Shown: positions 45,228-54,606 of the stretch, piece after piece
Layout of the letters: every line of letters begins with the position of its first letter
Numbering within the stretch: position 1 is the stretch's first letter
Source of the DNA: an uncultured Clostridia bacterium
GTDB taxonomy: Bacteria; Bacillota; Clostridia; Christensenellales; UBA1242
DNA: 64,000 bases
Assembly: GCA_934754475.1 (NCBI GenBank)
Contig: CAKVHV010000002.1
Coordinates: forward strand, 186,001-250,000
Direction of reading: 5' to 3'
Notes under the pieces: model-generated
Told to the model about the DNA's origin: nothing
The model's database searches: none
What the model saw: the letters and a program-made list of their open reading frames with translations, nothing else
Translations under genes and position numbers: made by a program

Positions 45228-46211
45228 ATGACAAAAACCCCAACAAAAAAAATAAATATTTTCAAAATAACTTATGTGTGTTTGTTGTGTATCTGCATAG
45301 TTACAATTGTAATTATGCCCAAAACCGCTTCAACTTCTTTTTTTGAAGGTGTTAGGATTTGGGCAACAAGTGTTTTGCCTGCACTACTTCCATTTTTTAT
45401 ACTGACAAAACTATTGTCTTATAGCAATTTTTTGGGAACACTAAGCAAAAGTTTGACACCCGTCACTCAAAAACTCTATGGGGTTGGCGGACTATCTGGA
45501 TATATTTATCTTATGAGTATAATTTCGGGCTATCCGGTGGGGGCAAAACTAACATCGGATTTATACAAATCTGGAAATATCTCCAAATCCGAAGCCCATA
45601 CAATAACTTCGTTTGCAAGCACTTCTGGCCCGCTATTTATTATTGGAACTGTGGCTACAAATATGTTTGGAAATGTTAGCATCGGGATAATTATCTTGGT
45701 CTCACATATTTTGGGAGCTATGCTAAATGGACTATTGTATCGCAACAAAAGAAATATAACTCATGCACAATCTTTCAATTCTTCCAAACCACAAAATATT
45801 TTAAACGAAACAATGTCATCAAGTATAATGTCTATTATGGTTGTTGGCGGATTTATAGCATTATTTTATATGCTTTTGAGTATTTTGAATACATTGAATG
45901 TATTTAGTCCTATTTGTAATTTGCTTGAAATCATTGGAGTAGATAGTAGTATTTCAACATCTATTATCTGTGGAATTATTGAAGTGACAAGTGGTGCTAT
46001 AATGCTTGGACAAACTGGACTAAGTTTCAAAATACTCACAATTTTGGGAACTTTCCTTATATCTTTTGGCGGTTTATCTATTCATGCTCAAGCATTCACA
46101 TATCTAAAAGATTTTGATATGTCCTACAAAAAGTTCTTTCTAATTAAACTCACACATGCTATTATTTCTTGCTTAATATCTTGGTTGATTGTTCTGATTT
46201 TAAAAATCTAA
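45228..46211 (+). CDS. ylbJ: YlbJ-like sporulation integral membrane protein
   Basis: The 327-residue protein has eight or so membrane helices and the nucleoside-recognition (Gate) pattern of YlbJ: VRIWATSVLPALLPFFILTKLL, SGYPVGAKLTSDLY, SFASTSGPLFIIGTVAT and VEVTSGA-like IEVTSGAIMLGQTGL. YlbJ is needed for heat-resistant spores in Bacillus, but homologues occur in non-spore-formers. No Shine-Dalgarno is visible before the ATG. It diverges from the patatin gene. Confidence 0.85.
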   Translation: MTKTPTKKINIFKITYVCLLCICIVTIVIMPKTASTSFFEGVRIWATSVLPALLPFFILTKLLSYSNFLGTLSKSLTPVTQKLYGVGGLSGYIYLMSIISGYPVGAKLTSDLYKSGNISKSEAHTITSFASTSGPLFIIGTVATNMFGNVSIGIIILVSHILGAMLNGLLYRNKRNITHAQSFNSSKPQNILNETMSSSIMSIMVVGGFIALFYMLLSILNTLNVFSPICNLLEIIGVDSSISTSIICGIIEVTSGAIMLGQTGLSFKILTILGTFLISFGGLSIHAQAFTYLKDFDMSYKKFFLIKLTHAIISCLISWLIVLILKI

Positions 46212-46326
46212 TATTAACGAAAGATTTTTGACAATTAAATTTTTTAATCAATCTAGTTTTGATATCTATATTACAGAATGTCAAATTTTGGGTTTCTTAA
46301 AATATTAATTATTTGAATTTAAAAAC

Positions 46327-46370
46327 AAAAACACAGAGTAAACTTATAATAAATCTACCCTGCGTGTGTT
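46327..46370 (-). terminator. Imperfect terminator after the 258-residue orphan
   Basis: On the minus strand ACAC-CAG-GTA pairs with TAC-CTG-TGT with bulges, followed by TTTTTG. The stem is weak. Confidence 0.45.
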
Positions 46371-47147
46371 TTAATAATAAATATCTGCTATTAGCATTTT
46401 TAAATTTTCATATAACTTTTTTAATTTTTTGTTTTTTGAAAGAGTATGCTCAAGCGGAACAAGTAGTGCGTTAATTATCAAAAGTTCTTCGAGTTTAACC
46501 GCCCTACACAAAGCCTTGAGAACTATTAGCAATTCTTCCTTTTCGTCATACTTAATATGATGGTCGTCATTTATGGCATTATTAAGTTCGCTTATACTCA
46601 TCATCAAGTTTGCAAAGAGAATTTTTGTATTTTTATCTGTTTCAATAGCATCAATTGTTTCGTCCATTGTGATTTGGTTTTGGCTCAAATCTTCGGTTGT
46701 GTCTTGTTTGCCATTTTCGTCAACACCAATTAGATTTTTGACAGCGGTCTTATATGCTACAAGTACTGTCAAAGCAAAGTTGCTATAACTAATATTATAT
46801 CCGTCTTGACTAAAGAAATTTTCTGTAACAAAAGTTTGCAAGTTTATATTTTTCTTGTCTACTTCCAAAAGAAGACAGGTAACAAAAGCCACGATTTCTT
46901 TTTCATCATCGCTCATTACAAAATATCCGCCATTATTTGGATTGCTTGCCAAACTTCTTTCCAAAACTTGTTTGAACTTAAAGTCTTTCATGCAATTTGA
47001 GTACAGATTATATATAGTTGTAGACTTGACAACACATTTGAGAATATTAGCAACTTTGGTATCCGACAAAATAAATCTGCCTTCAATCATTTCGTCGCAG
47101 GCTTTATAAAAATCTACAATATTTTGTATTTCTTCGTTTGTTATCAT
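46371..47147 (-). CDS. Helical protein of unknown function
   Basis: The 258-residue protein is soluble and almost entirely alpha-helical, with no recognised motif. A middle acidic linker (GVDENGKQDTTEDLSQNQITMDE) divides two helical halves. GGGGAG precedes the ATG. It is a single-gene unit between ylbJ and the DUF4364 gene and diverges from the latter. Confidence 0.7.
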   Translation of the reverse strand: MITNEEIQNIVDFYKACDEMIEGRFILSDTKVANILKCVVKSTTIYNLYSNCMKDFKFKQVLERSLASNPNNGGYFVMSDDEKEIVAFVTCLLLEVDKKNINLQTFVTENFFSQDGYNISYSNFALTVLVAYKTAVKNLIGVDENGKQDTTEDLSQNQITMDETIDAIETDKNTKILFANLMMSISELNNAINDDHHIKYDEKEELLIVLKALCRAVKLEELLIINALLVPLEHTLSKNKKLKKLYENLKMLIADIYY

Positions 47148-47320
47148 AAACTCCCCTTTTGTAATTATATTGTATTATAATTTTGCTATTTTAACAAACA
47201 AAATAAAATATTTATGAGTATTTTTTTTGATGATTTCAAAAAAGTTGTCATTTTATTTAGCATTTAAGATTATTTTGTGCTAAAATATGTACGAAATACA
47301 AAAAAAACTACGGAGAAATT

Positions 47321-47857
47321 ATGGATTTTGAGCAAGACAACACCATTCACAAACTAAAATTATTATTCGTACTAGACAAAATGGAAATTCCTTTGACAGA
47401 AAATAATATTATAGATATTTGCACAAGTTCAAACAATTGGTTTACATATCTTGACGTCAAGGAAGCGATGTACGAACTGCTCAGTGTCAAGTTTATTTGT
47501 GAAGAAAAAGTTAAGGGCGAAGAAACTAGATATACAATTACATTTGACGGAAGAAACTGTTTGAGTCATTTTTATTATAGAATTCCACAAGATATGCGAG
47601 AAAGAATAACAACATATGCCCAAGAAAACAGAATGAATCTCAAACGTAGTCAAGAATATGTGTCTGAATACTCCAAAAATCCAGATGGAACTTACTTTGT
47701 GACTTTCAAAATAAAAGAACCTGCTATGACAAATTCTTTGCTTGAAATCAAACTAAAAGCACCAACAAGACAATCGGCTGTCGAAGCTTCACGTCGTTGG
47801 ACAGAAAAAGCGCCGATTATATACGAAAATATCTACGAAAATTTGTTAGATAACTAA
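47321..47857 (+). CDS. DUF4364 family protein (winged-helix-like)
   Basis: The 178-residue protein matches the DUF4364 pattern of Clostridia: KLKLLFVLDKMEIPLTENNI at the start, an HTH-like YLDVKEAMYELLSVKFICEE, TRYTITFDGRNCLSHFYYRIP and a C-terminal beta region. The N-terminal half looks like a winged helix, so DNA binding is possible. It is followed 17 bases later by the TSCPD gene with a good ribosome site, forming an operon. Confidence 0.8.
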   Translation: MDFEQDNTIHKLKLLFVLDKMEIPLTENNIIDICTSSNNWFTYLDVKEAMYELLSVKFICEEKVKGEETRYTITFDGRNCLSHFYYRIPQDMRERITTYAQENRMNLKRSQEYVSEYSKNPDGTYFVTFKIKEPAMTNSLLEIKLKAPTRQSAVEASRRWTEKAPIIYENIYENLLDN

Positions 47858-47874
47858 CTACAAAGGAGAAAATT

Positions 47875-48123
47875 ATGTTTACATATATTCCAAAAAATGT
47901 GTGTTCTAGAAAAATATTATTTGACGTTTCTGACGGAAAAATTACATCGTGCGAGTTTGTTGGCGGATGTACTGGAAATACTCAAGGACTTTCTAAATTA
48001 GTTGTAGGATTAACTCCAAGTCAAGTAATCGAAAGACTCAAAGGAATTCAGTGTCGAAATGGAACATCCTGCCCCGACCAATTAGCCGAAGCCATGCAAA
48101 AATATTTAGATGAAAACAAATAA
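47875..48123 (+). CDS. TSCPD domain protein
   Basis: The 82-residue protein has the TSCPD family signature GTSCPDQLAEAM with preceding Cys residues (NVCSRK, FVGGCTGNTQG, GIQCRNG). The domain also occurs at the C-terminus of some ribonucleotide reductases, and the stand-alone form has no assigned role. The Cys spacing suggests metal binding. AAAGGAG lies before the ATG. Confidence 0.88.
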   Translation: MFTYIPKNVCSRKILFDVSDGKITSCEFVGGCTGNTQGLSKLVVGLTPSQVIERLKGIQCRNGTSCPDQLAEAMQKYLDENK

Positions 48124-48131
48124 AAATTTAT

Positions 48132-48161
48132 AAAAAACGTCTCGTTTTGAGACGTTTTTTT
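48132..48161. terminator. Terminator after the TSCPD gene
   Basis: AAACGTCTC pairs with GAGACGTTT around GTTTT with flanking A and T runs; it can serve both convergent genes. Confidence 0.9.
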
Positions 48162-48169
48162 CATTTTAA

Positions 48170-48601
48170 TTAAACCCTATTAAATCTGCTTAGTACATTA
48201 TTTTTGTGGACTTCGATTTGAGACTGAACATTTTTGATTGCCTTGTTAGTATCCATAAGTGTGCCTAAACTATCTTTGAATTCAATGGATTTTTCAAAGT
48301 CTGGAATATATGCAAAATCCATACAACATTGGTGACAATAATAATTTCTTTGTCTTGCAAGTTTACTAAGCAAAAAATATGTTTCTTTTGAAAAATAAGG
48401 AGTATTATCGCTATTATCTAGTTGTTCAAGCGCCTTAATAACCATGCCAAGACCTTTGTATTCACTCCTTACATACTCGATGTTTTTGTAAAAATTACCT
48501 TTGAGCATCCCCGCATAAATGAGTTTTAAATCGTTTTCCATAAATTGATAAAGAGAAATAGTTTCTCCAAGCAAATATTTGTATTTATCAAAATCGTTCA
48601 T
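48170..48601 (-). CDS. HEPN-like small helical protein
   Basis: The 143-residue protein is helical. Its first helix pair (LLGETISLYQFMENDLKLIYAGML) and the motif ARQRNYYCHQC, an R-x4-H arrangement at about residue 93, recall HEPN domains, where R-x4-6-H forms an RNase active site. The match is short and could be coincidental. No nucleotidyltransferase or toxin partner adjoins it. AAAGGAC precedes the ATG. Confidence 0.45.
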   Translation of the reverse strand: MNDFDKYKYLLGETISLYQFMENDLKLIYAGMLKGNFYKNIEYVRSEYKGLGMVIKALEQLDNSDNTPYFSKETYFLLSKLARQRNYYCHQCCMDFAYIPDFEKSIEFKDSLGTLMDTNKAIKNVQSQIEVHKNNVLSRFNRV

Positions 48602-48658
48602 AGTTTGTCCTTTTTTGTTAACATTAATATTTTACAAACTAAGCCAGATTTTAGCAAA

Positions 48659-48694
48659 TAAAAAGCACCAATTTTTTTAAATTAATCGGTGCTT
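48659..48694 (-). terminator. Terminator of valS
   Basis: On the minus strand AAGCACC pairs with GGTGCTT around an AT-rich partly paired middle, followed by T bases. Confidence 0.7.
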
Positions 48695-48725
48695 ATTATT
48701 AACTCAATTTCATTCACTTTTTTAA

Positions 48726-51305
48726 TTATTTCAACAAATCTTCAAGAAGTGCTTTGTTCTTTTGTAATTTTTGCTTTTCATTTTCAATCAAAGTTGCTGG
48801 TGCATGAGACACAAATCCCGCATTATTTAGCATTTTTTCACTACGCTCAATTTCAAATTTGAGTTTTGCAATTTCCTTTTCTGCACGTTCTTTTTCAGCA
48901 ACCATATCCACCATACTATCTAGTGGCAAATTAACTTGCAAGTCATTAAAGTTAAGCATTACTGCATTGTTACTAAACTCACATGCATTATTAACAATCT
49001 TAATTTCGTTAATTAATGCAAGTTTTAAGATATAATCCAAACACAAAATAATTTGTTTATTGTTTCCTTTGATTAATACTTCCGCATTAATCTTTTTGTT
49101 ATCTGGAACTTTTTTGTCAGCACGAGTATTTCTAATTACTCTTATGACATTCATTATTTCTTCCATTATAGTTGTATCAAATTCACCCCAAACTTCAGGC
49201 CACTTAGACACCATTATGCTTTCGCTCTCATGTGGCAATTCCAAATAAATTTTTTCGGTTATAAATGGAATAAATGGATGAAGTAGTTTCAAAGTATTTT
49301 TGAGAACATATAGTAGAGTGGCTCTAGTGCTTTCTGGATTTCTTTGCATTTCGCATTTGCTAAGTTCAATATACCAGTCACAGAATTTTGTCCAGAAAAA
49401 GTCGTTTAAATCACTTGCAGCTAGACCTATATCGAATTTTTCAAATTTGTTGTTTACACTAGTTATTGTGTTGTTGAGTTCGCTTAAAATCCACTGGTCA
49501 GCATAGGACAAATTAACATCCTTAATATTTTTGACATCATGATTTTCAATTTGCATAAGAACATACTTAGAAGCATTCCAAATTTTGTTTAGGAAGTTTC
49601 TTGTAAGTTCAACTTTCTTTTCGCTAAATCTACTATCCGACTCAATAGCAACCCCGTCAAACAAACTAAATCTAAGAGCATCAACTCCGTATTTTTCTAT
49701 CATTTCAACGGGGTCAGTTCCATTGCCTAGTGTTTTTGACATCTTTTTGCCATTAATATCCTTGACAATACCATTGATAACAATATCTTTGAAAGGAATT
49801 TTGCCTTCGTATTCAATTCCTGAGAATATCATTCTAGCAACCCAAAGGTTAATAATTTCCCTAGCGGTTACCATTACATTTGTAGGATAAAAGTACTCTA
49901 GTTCAGGTGTTTTTTCTGGATAGCCAAGAGTTGTAAGTGGCCACAAAGCCGAACTAAACCAAGTATCAAGTTTGTCTTGTTCTTGAAGTAGATTATGGCT
50001 ATGACACTTTGGACACTCTGTAGGGTCTTCCATTTCAACGATAACTTCGCCACAATCTTGACAAGTAAACAAAGGAATATCATGTCCAGACCAAATCTGA
50101 CGAGAAATACACCAGTCTTTGATGTTTTTCATCCAATGAAGATAAGATTTTTTGTATTGTTCGTCTTTAAACTTAATTTCCCCACTCTCAACCGCTTCGA
50201 TTGCAGGACGAGCGAGTTCTTCCATTTTGACAAACCATTGCGACGAAACAAGTGGTTCAATAATCGTCTTACATCTTTCGCAATGTCCAACATTATGTGC
50301 ATAATCTTCGATTTTAACAAGATTTCCGGATTCTTTCAAATCTTCAACTATTTTGTCTCTTGCTTGTTCTCTACTTAAGCCTTGGTACTTGCCCGCAAAT
50401 TCATTTAAAACCCCGTCATCACCAATAACCTTAATAACTTCCAAATTATGTCTAAGACCTACTTCAAAGTCGTTTGGGTCGTGAGCAGGAGTAATTTTAA
50501 CAACACCCGTTCCAAAGTCCATTTCGACATAATCGTCGGCAACAATAGGAATAAGTTTGTTAACAAGTGGCAAAATTACGTTTTTGCCAACCAAGTCTTT
50601 GTATCTTAAGTCATTTGGATTAACTGCAACAGCTGTATCTCCAAGAATAGTCTCTGGTCTAGTTGTTGCAACTTCAATAAAGTCGTTTGAATTTTCTAAC
50701 CTATATCTAATATGCCATAGATGACTTGGAACATCCTTAAATTCAACTTCGGCATCAGATATAGAACTTTGACACTTAGGACACCAGTTAACTATACGTT
50801 TTCCCTTGTAAATCCAGCCTTTTTTGTATAAATGAACAAATGCAGACCTAACAGCCTTACAAGATTTTTCGTCCATAGTAAAAGTTAGTCTATCCCAATC
50901 GCATGAATAACCCATACGTTTGAATTGGTCAATAATTGTACCCTTGTAGTCTACATACCACTGGTTAATTCTTTCCCTAAACTTTTCTCGTCCCAATTCT
51001 TCCTTGCTAGTGCCTTCACGTTCTAATTGTTTGCAAAGCATAAATTCGGTAGACAAAGCAGCATGGTCAGTACCAGGCACCCAAAGAGCATTATATCCTT
51101 GCATACGTTTTCTACGGATAATAATATCTTGAATGGTTTGTTGAAAAGCATGCCCCATGTGCAACTTGCTAGTAATATTTGGTGGTGGCATTATGATTGT
51201 AAAAGGTTTTTTGGACTTATCTACTTTTGCACTAAAATACTTTTTGCCTAGCCATGTATTATATATTTGTGCTTCAAATTCGCTAGGATTATATGTCTTT
51301 TCCAT
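48726..51305 (-). CDS. valS: Valyl-tRNA synthetase
   Basis: The 859-residue protein has class Ia motifs HMGH (in ITSKLHMGHAFQQT) and KMSKTLGNGTDPVE, the editing-domain TTRPETILGDTAVAVNP, Cys-rich insertions (CPKCQSS, CERCKT, CQDCGE, CPKCHS) and the ValRS C-terminal coiled-coil arm. It attaches Val to tRNA-Val and edits Thr. KMSKT replaces the common KMSKS, and TDHAALSTE replaces TDHAxIATE. The nearest SD, GGGGAG, is 13 bases away and lies within the end of the small membrane gene upstream. No T-box element is visible. Confidence 0.93.
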   Translation of the reverse strand: MEKTYNPSEFEAQIYNTWLGKKYFSAKVDKSKKPFTIIMPPPNITSKLHMGHAFQQTIQDIIIRRKRMQGYNALWVPGTDHAALSTEFMLCKQLEREGTSKEELGREKFRERINQWYVDYKGTIIDQFKRMGYSCDWDRLTFTMDEKSCKAVRSAFVHLYKKGWIYKGKRIVNWCPKCQSSISDAEVEFKDVPSHLWHIRYRLENSNDFIEVATTRPETILGDTAVAVNPNDLRYKDLVGKNVILPLVNKLIPIVADDYVEMDFGTGVVKITPAHDPNDFEVGLRHNLEVIKVIGDDGVLNEFAGKYQGLSREQARDKIVEDLKESGNLVKIEDYAHNVGHCERCKTIIEPLVSSQWFVKMEELARPAIEAVESGEIKFKDEQYKKSYLHWMKNIKDWCISRQIWSGHDIPLFTCQDCGEVIVEMEDPTECPKCHSHNLLQEQDKLDTWFSSALWPLTTLGYPEKTPELEYFYPTNVMVTAREIINLWVARMIFSGIEYEGKIPFKDIVINGIVKDINGKKMSKTLGNGTDPVEMIEKYGVDALRFSLFDGVAIESDSRFSEKKVELTRNFLNKIWNASKYVLMQIENHDVKNIKDVNLSYADQWILSELNNTITSVNNKFEKFDIGLAASDLNDFFWTKFCDWYIELSKCEMQRNPESTRATLLYVLKNTLKLLHPFIPFITEKIYLELPHESESIMVSKWPEVWGEFDTTIMEEIMNVIRVIRNTRADKKVPDNKKINAEVLIKGNNKQIILCLDYILKLALINEIKIVNNACEFSNNAVMLNFNDLQVNLPLDSMVDMVAEKERAEKEIAKLKFEIERSEKMLNNAGFVSHAPATLIENEKQKLQKNKALLEDLLK

Positions 51306-51313
51306 TTTTTAAA

Positions 51314-51568
51314 TTAAACTCCCCTAAATACAACAATCAATACAGAAATAAATAAACAAACAAGTCCAATGGCTTTGAAAGTAATTAGTACCGAGTCATT
51401 ATCTTTGATGTCGTTTGTTTTTCTAACCATTCTAGCAACTCTTCTTCCAAGCACTGCAAGTGACACACCAATGACAGCAAAAACTAGTGCAATAACAATA
51501 GATGGCATTTGAAGACGTCTAACAAAGTTTTGACCAAAAGTTTGAAAAACACCTAATAAACTATTCAT
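51314..51568 (-). CDS. Small two-helix membrane protein before valS
   Basis: The 84-residue protein has two hydrophobic helices (SIVIALVFAVIGVSLAVLG and FKAIGLVCLFISVLIVVF) joined by a charged loop (RRVARMVRKTNDIKDND). No family is recognised. AGGAG precedes the ATG and the stop lies eight bases before valS, so they are likely co-transcribed. The upstream 240 bases show nothing clear. Confidence 0.65.
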   Translation of the reverse strand: MNSLLGVFQTFGQNFVRRLQMPSIVIALVFAVIGVSLAVLGRRVARMVRKTNDIKDNDSVLITFKAIGLVCLFISVLIVVFRGV

Positions 51569-51812
51569 ATCCTACTCCTAAAATTTAACTTTATAGTTTT
51601 AAAATGTTAAGACTATTTAAAAAATGCAGTCAAAACATAATATTTCAAGATAAGTATAACAAAATTAATTTAAAAATACAAGTCTATTTAGGAATAAAAT
51701 AATTAATAAATATATAATTTACTACTTTTTAAGTAGATAATTTGGGTATCGAAACTAACAAAAAGATTTTTTTTTGAATATATTAAGGTAATGCAAAAAA
51801 TTGGAGGATTAT

Positions 51813-52799
51813 ATGAAAAAGTTTTTTATTGCATTATTTTGTTTGTTTTTTGCGATGCCATTTTGCTTTGTGGGTTGCAACAACAACAAAAACACAATCA
51901 GGCTTTGTGAAGTAACTCATAGTATTTTCTATGCCCCACTTTATATCGCCATAAACAAAGGATATTTCGAAGAATTTGATATTAATATCGAACTTACAAA
52001 CGGTGGCGGAGCAGACAAATGTATGTCCGCACTTGTAAGCAAATCGGCAGATATCGCCTTGATGGGGCCAGAAGCCACGATTTATGTTGCCAACCAAGGC
52101 AAAAAAGATATGCCAGTTGTATTTGGTCAATTAACCAAACGTGATGGTTCATTTATTATTGGAAGAGAAGCTACAGACAACTTTACTTGGGATATGCTAG
52201 CAAACAAAGAAATTCTAGGTGGTCGTCGTGGTGGTGTTCCAGCGATGACATTGGAATATGCTATCGAAAAGAATGGTGTTGAAAATTGCACAATCAATTA
52301 TGATGTCGCTTTTGATAATTTAACAAGTGCATTTATTGGCGGAACTGGAGATTTTGTTACAGCATTTGAACCAGCCGCAAGTGCAATTGTAGAAAGTGGT
52401 CACGGTCACATTTTGGCTAGTGTTGGTGCTGAAACTGGTGAAATTCCATACACAGCATTTACTGCCAACACAAGTTATATCGAAGCAAACACCGATACTA
52501 TCAAAAATTTCTTGAGAGCCATTATGAAAGGCTACAACTATTTGATGACTGCTAGTCTTGATAACTTGGTTGACGCTCTTAGACCATCATTTAGCGGAAC
52601 AAGTGATGCATCAATCAAAAATAGTATCCAAAAATATATTGCTATTGACTCTTGGAATAGTACTCCGGTTATGACCGAAGTTGCATACAATAACTTAATC
52701 AAAGTTATCAAAAATGCCGGTAGTTTGACTACAGACGTTCCATTTGCATCTGTTGTTAATAACTCTTATGCTTTGTCAATACTTGGTGACAATGCCTAA
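51813..52799 (+). CDS. ABC transporter substrate-binding lipoprotein (NMT1/SsuA-like)
   Basis: The 328-residue protein has a signal peptide and lipobox FVGC (Cys22). It has the NMT1/SsuA/TauA pattern HSIFYAPLYIAINKGYFEEFDINIEL, ALVSKSADIALMGPEA and KEILGGRRGGVPAMTLEYAI. Such proteins bind sulfonates, nitrate, pyrimidine precursors of thiamine or riboflavin-like compounds; the ligand is not clear and no riboswitch is visible. GGAGG precedes the ATG. It is followed by a terminator, then the matching ATPase and permease. Confidence 0.88.
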   Translation: MKKFFIALFCLFFAMPFCFVGCNNNKNTIRLCEVTHSIFYAPLYIAINKGYFEEFDINIELTNGGGADKCMSALVSKSADIALMGPEATIYVANQGKKDMPVVFGQLTKRDGSFIIGREATDNFTWDMLANKEILGGRRGGVPAMTLEYAIEKNGVENCTINYDVAFDNLTSAFIGGTGDFVTAFEPAASAIVESGHGHILASVGAETGEIPYTAFTANTSYIEANTDTIKNFLRAIMKGYNYLMTASLDNLVDALRPSFSGTSDASIKNSIQKYIAIDSWNSTPVMTEVAYNNLIKVIKNAGSLTTDVPFASVVNNSYALSILGDNA

Positions 52800-52820
52800 A
52801 AAAGTTAATTAAATATATTT

Positions 52821-52850
52821 AAACTCGCTCACTCAAAAGCGAGTTTTTTT
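52821..52850 (+). terminator. Terminator after the binding-protein gene
   Basis: AAACTCGCT pairs with AGCGAGTTT around eight bases, then T bases. It separates the binding protein from its ATPase and permease. Confidence 0.9.
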
Positions 52851-52962
52851 GATTTGATTGTATTCAAAATAAATTTTTAAAAAACATTACAAAATGTTTA
52901 ATATTAACTTCAAATTGCGTCTTTAGTTATTTGATACTATCACAAAATATAGGGCTTTTGAG

Positions 52963-52995
52963 TATAATGAGATAAGACAATATTTTTTATTGTCT
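52963..52995 (+). promoter_or_regulatory. Promoter -10 and 5' stem-loop of the ABC ATPase gene
   Basis: TATAAT at 52963-52968 has no convincing -35 at 17 bases. The expected start near 52975 coincides with an inverted repeat AGACAATA (52975-52982) TTTTT TATTGTCT (52988-52995), just before the GGGAG site. It may be a protective 5' hairpin or an operator. Confidence 0.5.
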
Positions 52996-53016
52996 AATAT
53001 CTTTTGGGAGATTATG

Positions 53017-53757
53017 ATGCAAATCTTAAAGTTTGAAAATGTTGGACTTACTTACTTTAGCGACAACGGTGAAACCGAAGCGATTAAAGACTTGAATTTT
53101 GACGTAAATTCGGGAGATTTTGTAAGTCTTGTTGGACCTTCGGGGTGTGGCAAAACAACTATCTTATCTCTTATAAGCGGATTAATTAAGCCGACAAAAG
53201 GAACAATTACACACAACTCTTCTGAGAGTACTTTTGTTGGATATATGTTTCAAAAAGACAATTTGTTTGAATGGCGAACAATACTTGGAAATGTTTACTT
53301 AGGATTAGAACTTCAAAAGAAAAAAACCAAAGAAAACATGGAGTATGTCAATAACTTACTCAAAAAATACAACCTTTGGGAATTTAGAAATAAGTACCCA
53401 AAACAATTATCCGGTGGCATGCGACAAAGAGTTGCGTTAATTAGAACATTGGCACTCAAGCCTAGTGTCCTATTATTAGACGAAGCCTTTAGTGCACTAG
53501 ACTATCAAACACGTCTAAGTGTTTGTGATGACGTCTACAAGATAATTAAACAAGAAGGAGTAACCGCTATACTTGTAACACACGATATAAGTGAAGCGAT
53601 TTCTCTAAGCGACAAAATAATAATACTATCCAAAAGACCAGCGAGTGTCAAAAAAACTTTGGATATTAATCTAAAACACTACAAGTCCCCACTAGAAAAA
53701 AGAGAAAGTGTGGAAGCGAAAAACTACTTTGCACAAATTTGGAAAGAACTACAATGA
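53017..53757 (+). CDS. ABC transporter ATP-binding protein (nitrate/sulfonate type)
   Basis: The 246-residue protein has Walker A GPSGCGKTT, the Q-loop in YMFQKDNLFEWRT, signature LSGGMRQR, Walker B LLLDEAFSALD and switch His in VTHD. It drives the importer of the NMT1/SsuA class. Two adjacent ATGs follow GGGAG; the second, 53017, has the better spacing. Its stop overlaps the permease start as ATGA. Confidence 0.92.
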   Translation: MQILKFENVGLTYFSDNGETEAIKDLNFDVNSGDFVSLVGPSGCGKTTILSLISGLIKPTKGTITHNSSESTFVGYMFQKDNLFEWRTILGNVYLGLELQKKKTKENMEYVNNLLKKYNLWEFRNKYPKQLSGGMRQRVALIRTLALKPSVLLLDEAFSALDYQTRLSVCDDVYKIIKQEGVTAILVTHDISEAISLSDKIIILSKRPASVKKTLDINLKHYKSPLEKRESVEAKNYFAQIWKELQ

Positions 53758-54557
53758 TAAAAAATTACTCAAATGATTACAAAAAATACTTAAAAGTCAA
53801 AGCACTTAAGAAATCTCTTATTATTGCCACTCAAATAGGAATACTAATTCTTATCTTTGGGTTGTGGGAACTATTTGCAAGGCTAGAGATTATTGATACA
53901 TTTATTATGTCTAGTCCATCAAGGATACTAAAGACAATTGGTGAACTCTACAAAACGGGCGATTTATTTCATCATGCTTTTACAACTCTATATGAAGCAG
54001 TAATTGGCTTTTTGATTGCGACTTTGGGCGGAACTTTGCTTGCTATTTTGCTATGGTGCAATGATACTCTTCGAAGAATCCTTGACCCATATATAGTAGT
54101 ACTCAATTCCCTTCCAAAAATCGCATTAGGCCCAATTATTATAATCTGGGTCGGAGTTGGAACATCGTCTATTGTAACAATGGATGTGCTTATTATGATA
54201 ATTATTTCGATAATATCCATGCTAAACGCATTTAGACAAATAGACGAAAGCAAGATTATGTTACTCAAGAGTATGAATGCAAATAAATTTCAAATTCTTA
54301 CAAAACTAATTTTGCCCGGGTCACTTCCTGAGTTTATAAGTCTTCTCAAAATTAATGTTGGACTTACTTGGGTTGGAACTATAATGGGTGAATATTTGGT
54401 GAGCAAAGCAGGACTTGGATACTTAATAATTTATGGCAGTCAAATATTCAATTTGGATTTGGTTATGGCTAGTACAATAATCTTGTGTGTGCTCGCTGCT
54501 GTTATGTATTTTATAGTCGCATTTATTGAAAAAAAGGTTAGCAAAAAATTAAGTTAA
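53754..54557 (+). CDS. ABC transporter permease (nitrate/sulfonate type)
   Basis: The 267-residue protein has six or so membrane helices and the binding-protein-dependent permease loop ILPGSLPEFISLLKINVGLTWVGTIMGEYL. It forms the membrane channel with the ATPase, whose stop it overlaps by four bases. The frame is open five codons upstream, but the ATGA overlap supports this start. Confidence 0.92.
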   Translation: MIKNYSNDYKKYLKVKALKKSLIIATQIGILILIFGLWELFARLEIIDTFIMSSPSRILKTIGELYKTGDLFHHAFTTLYEAVIGFLIATLGGTLLAILLWCNDTLRRILDPYIVVLNSLPKIALGPIIIIWVGVGTSSIVTMDVLIMIIISIISMLNAFRQIDESKIMLLKSMNANKFQILTKLILPGSLPEFISLLKINVGLTWVGTIMGEYLVSKAGLGYLIIYGSQIFNLDLVMASTIILCVLAAVMYFIVAFIEKKVSKKLS

Positions 54558-54570
54558 ATAACAATTGTCA

Positions 54571-54606
54571 AAAAATACCACCTACTCTTAATTAGGTGGT
54601 ATTTTT
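54571..54606. terminator. Bidirectional terminator inside the end of the convergent gene
   Basis: AATACCACCTA pairs with TAGGTGGTATT with A and T runs. The stop codon of the YkvI-like gene (54588-54590) is in the loop. Confidence 0.88.

Noticed and set aside
45214..45230. Leaderless start for ylbJ
   Set aside because: TATAAT overlaps the ATG itself and the next upstream candidate has no matching -35 at proper spacing.
51569..51812. T-box or other riboswitch upstream of the valS unit or the binding-protein gene
   Set aside because: No T-box, TPP or other conserved element is readable in these 240 bases.
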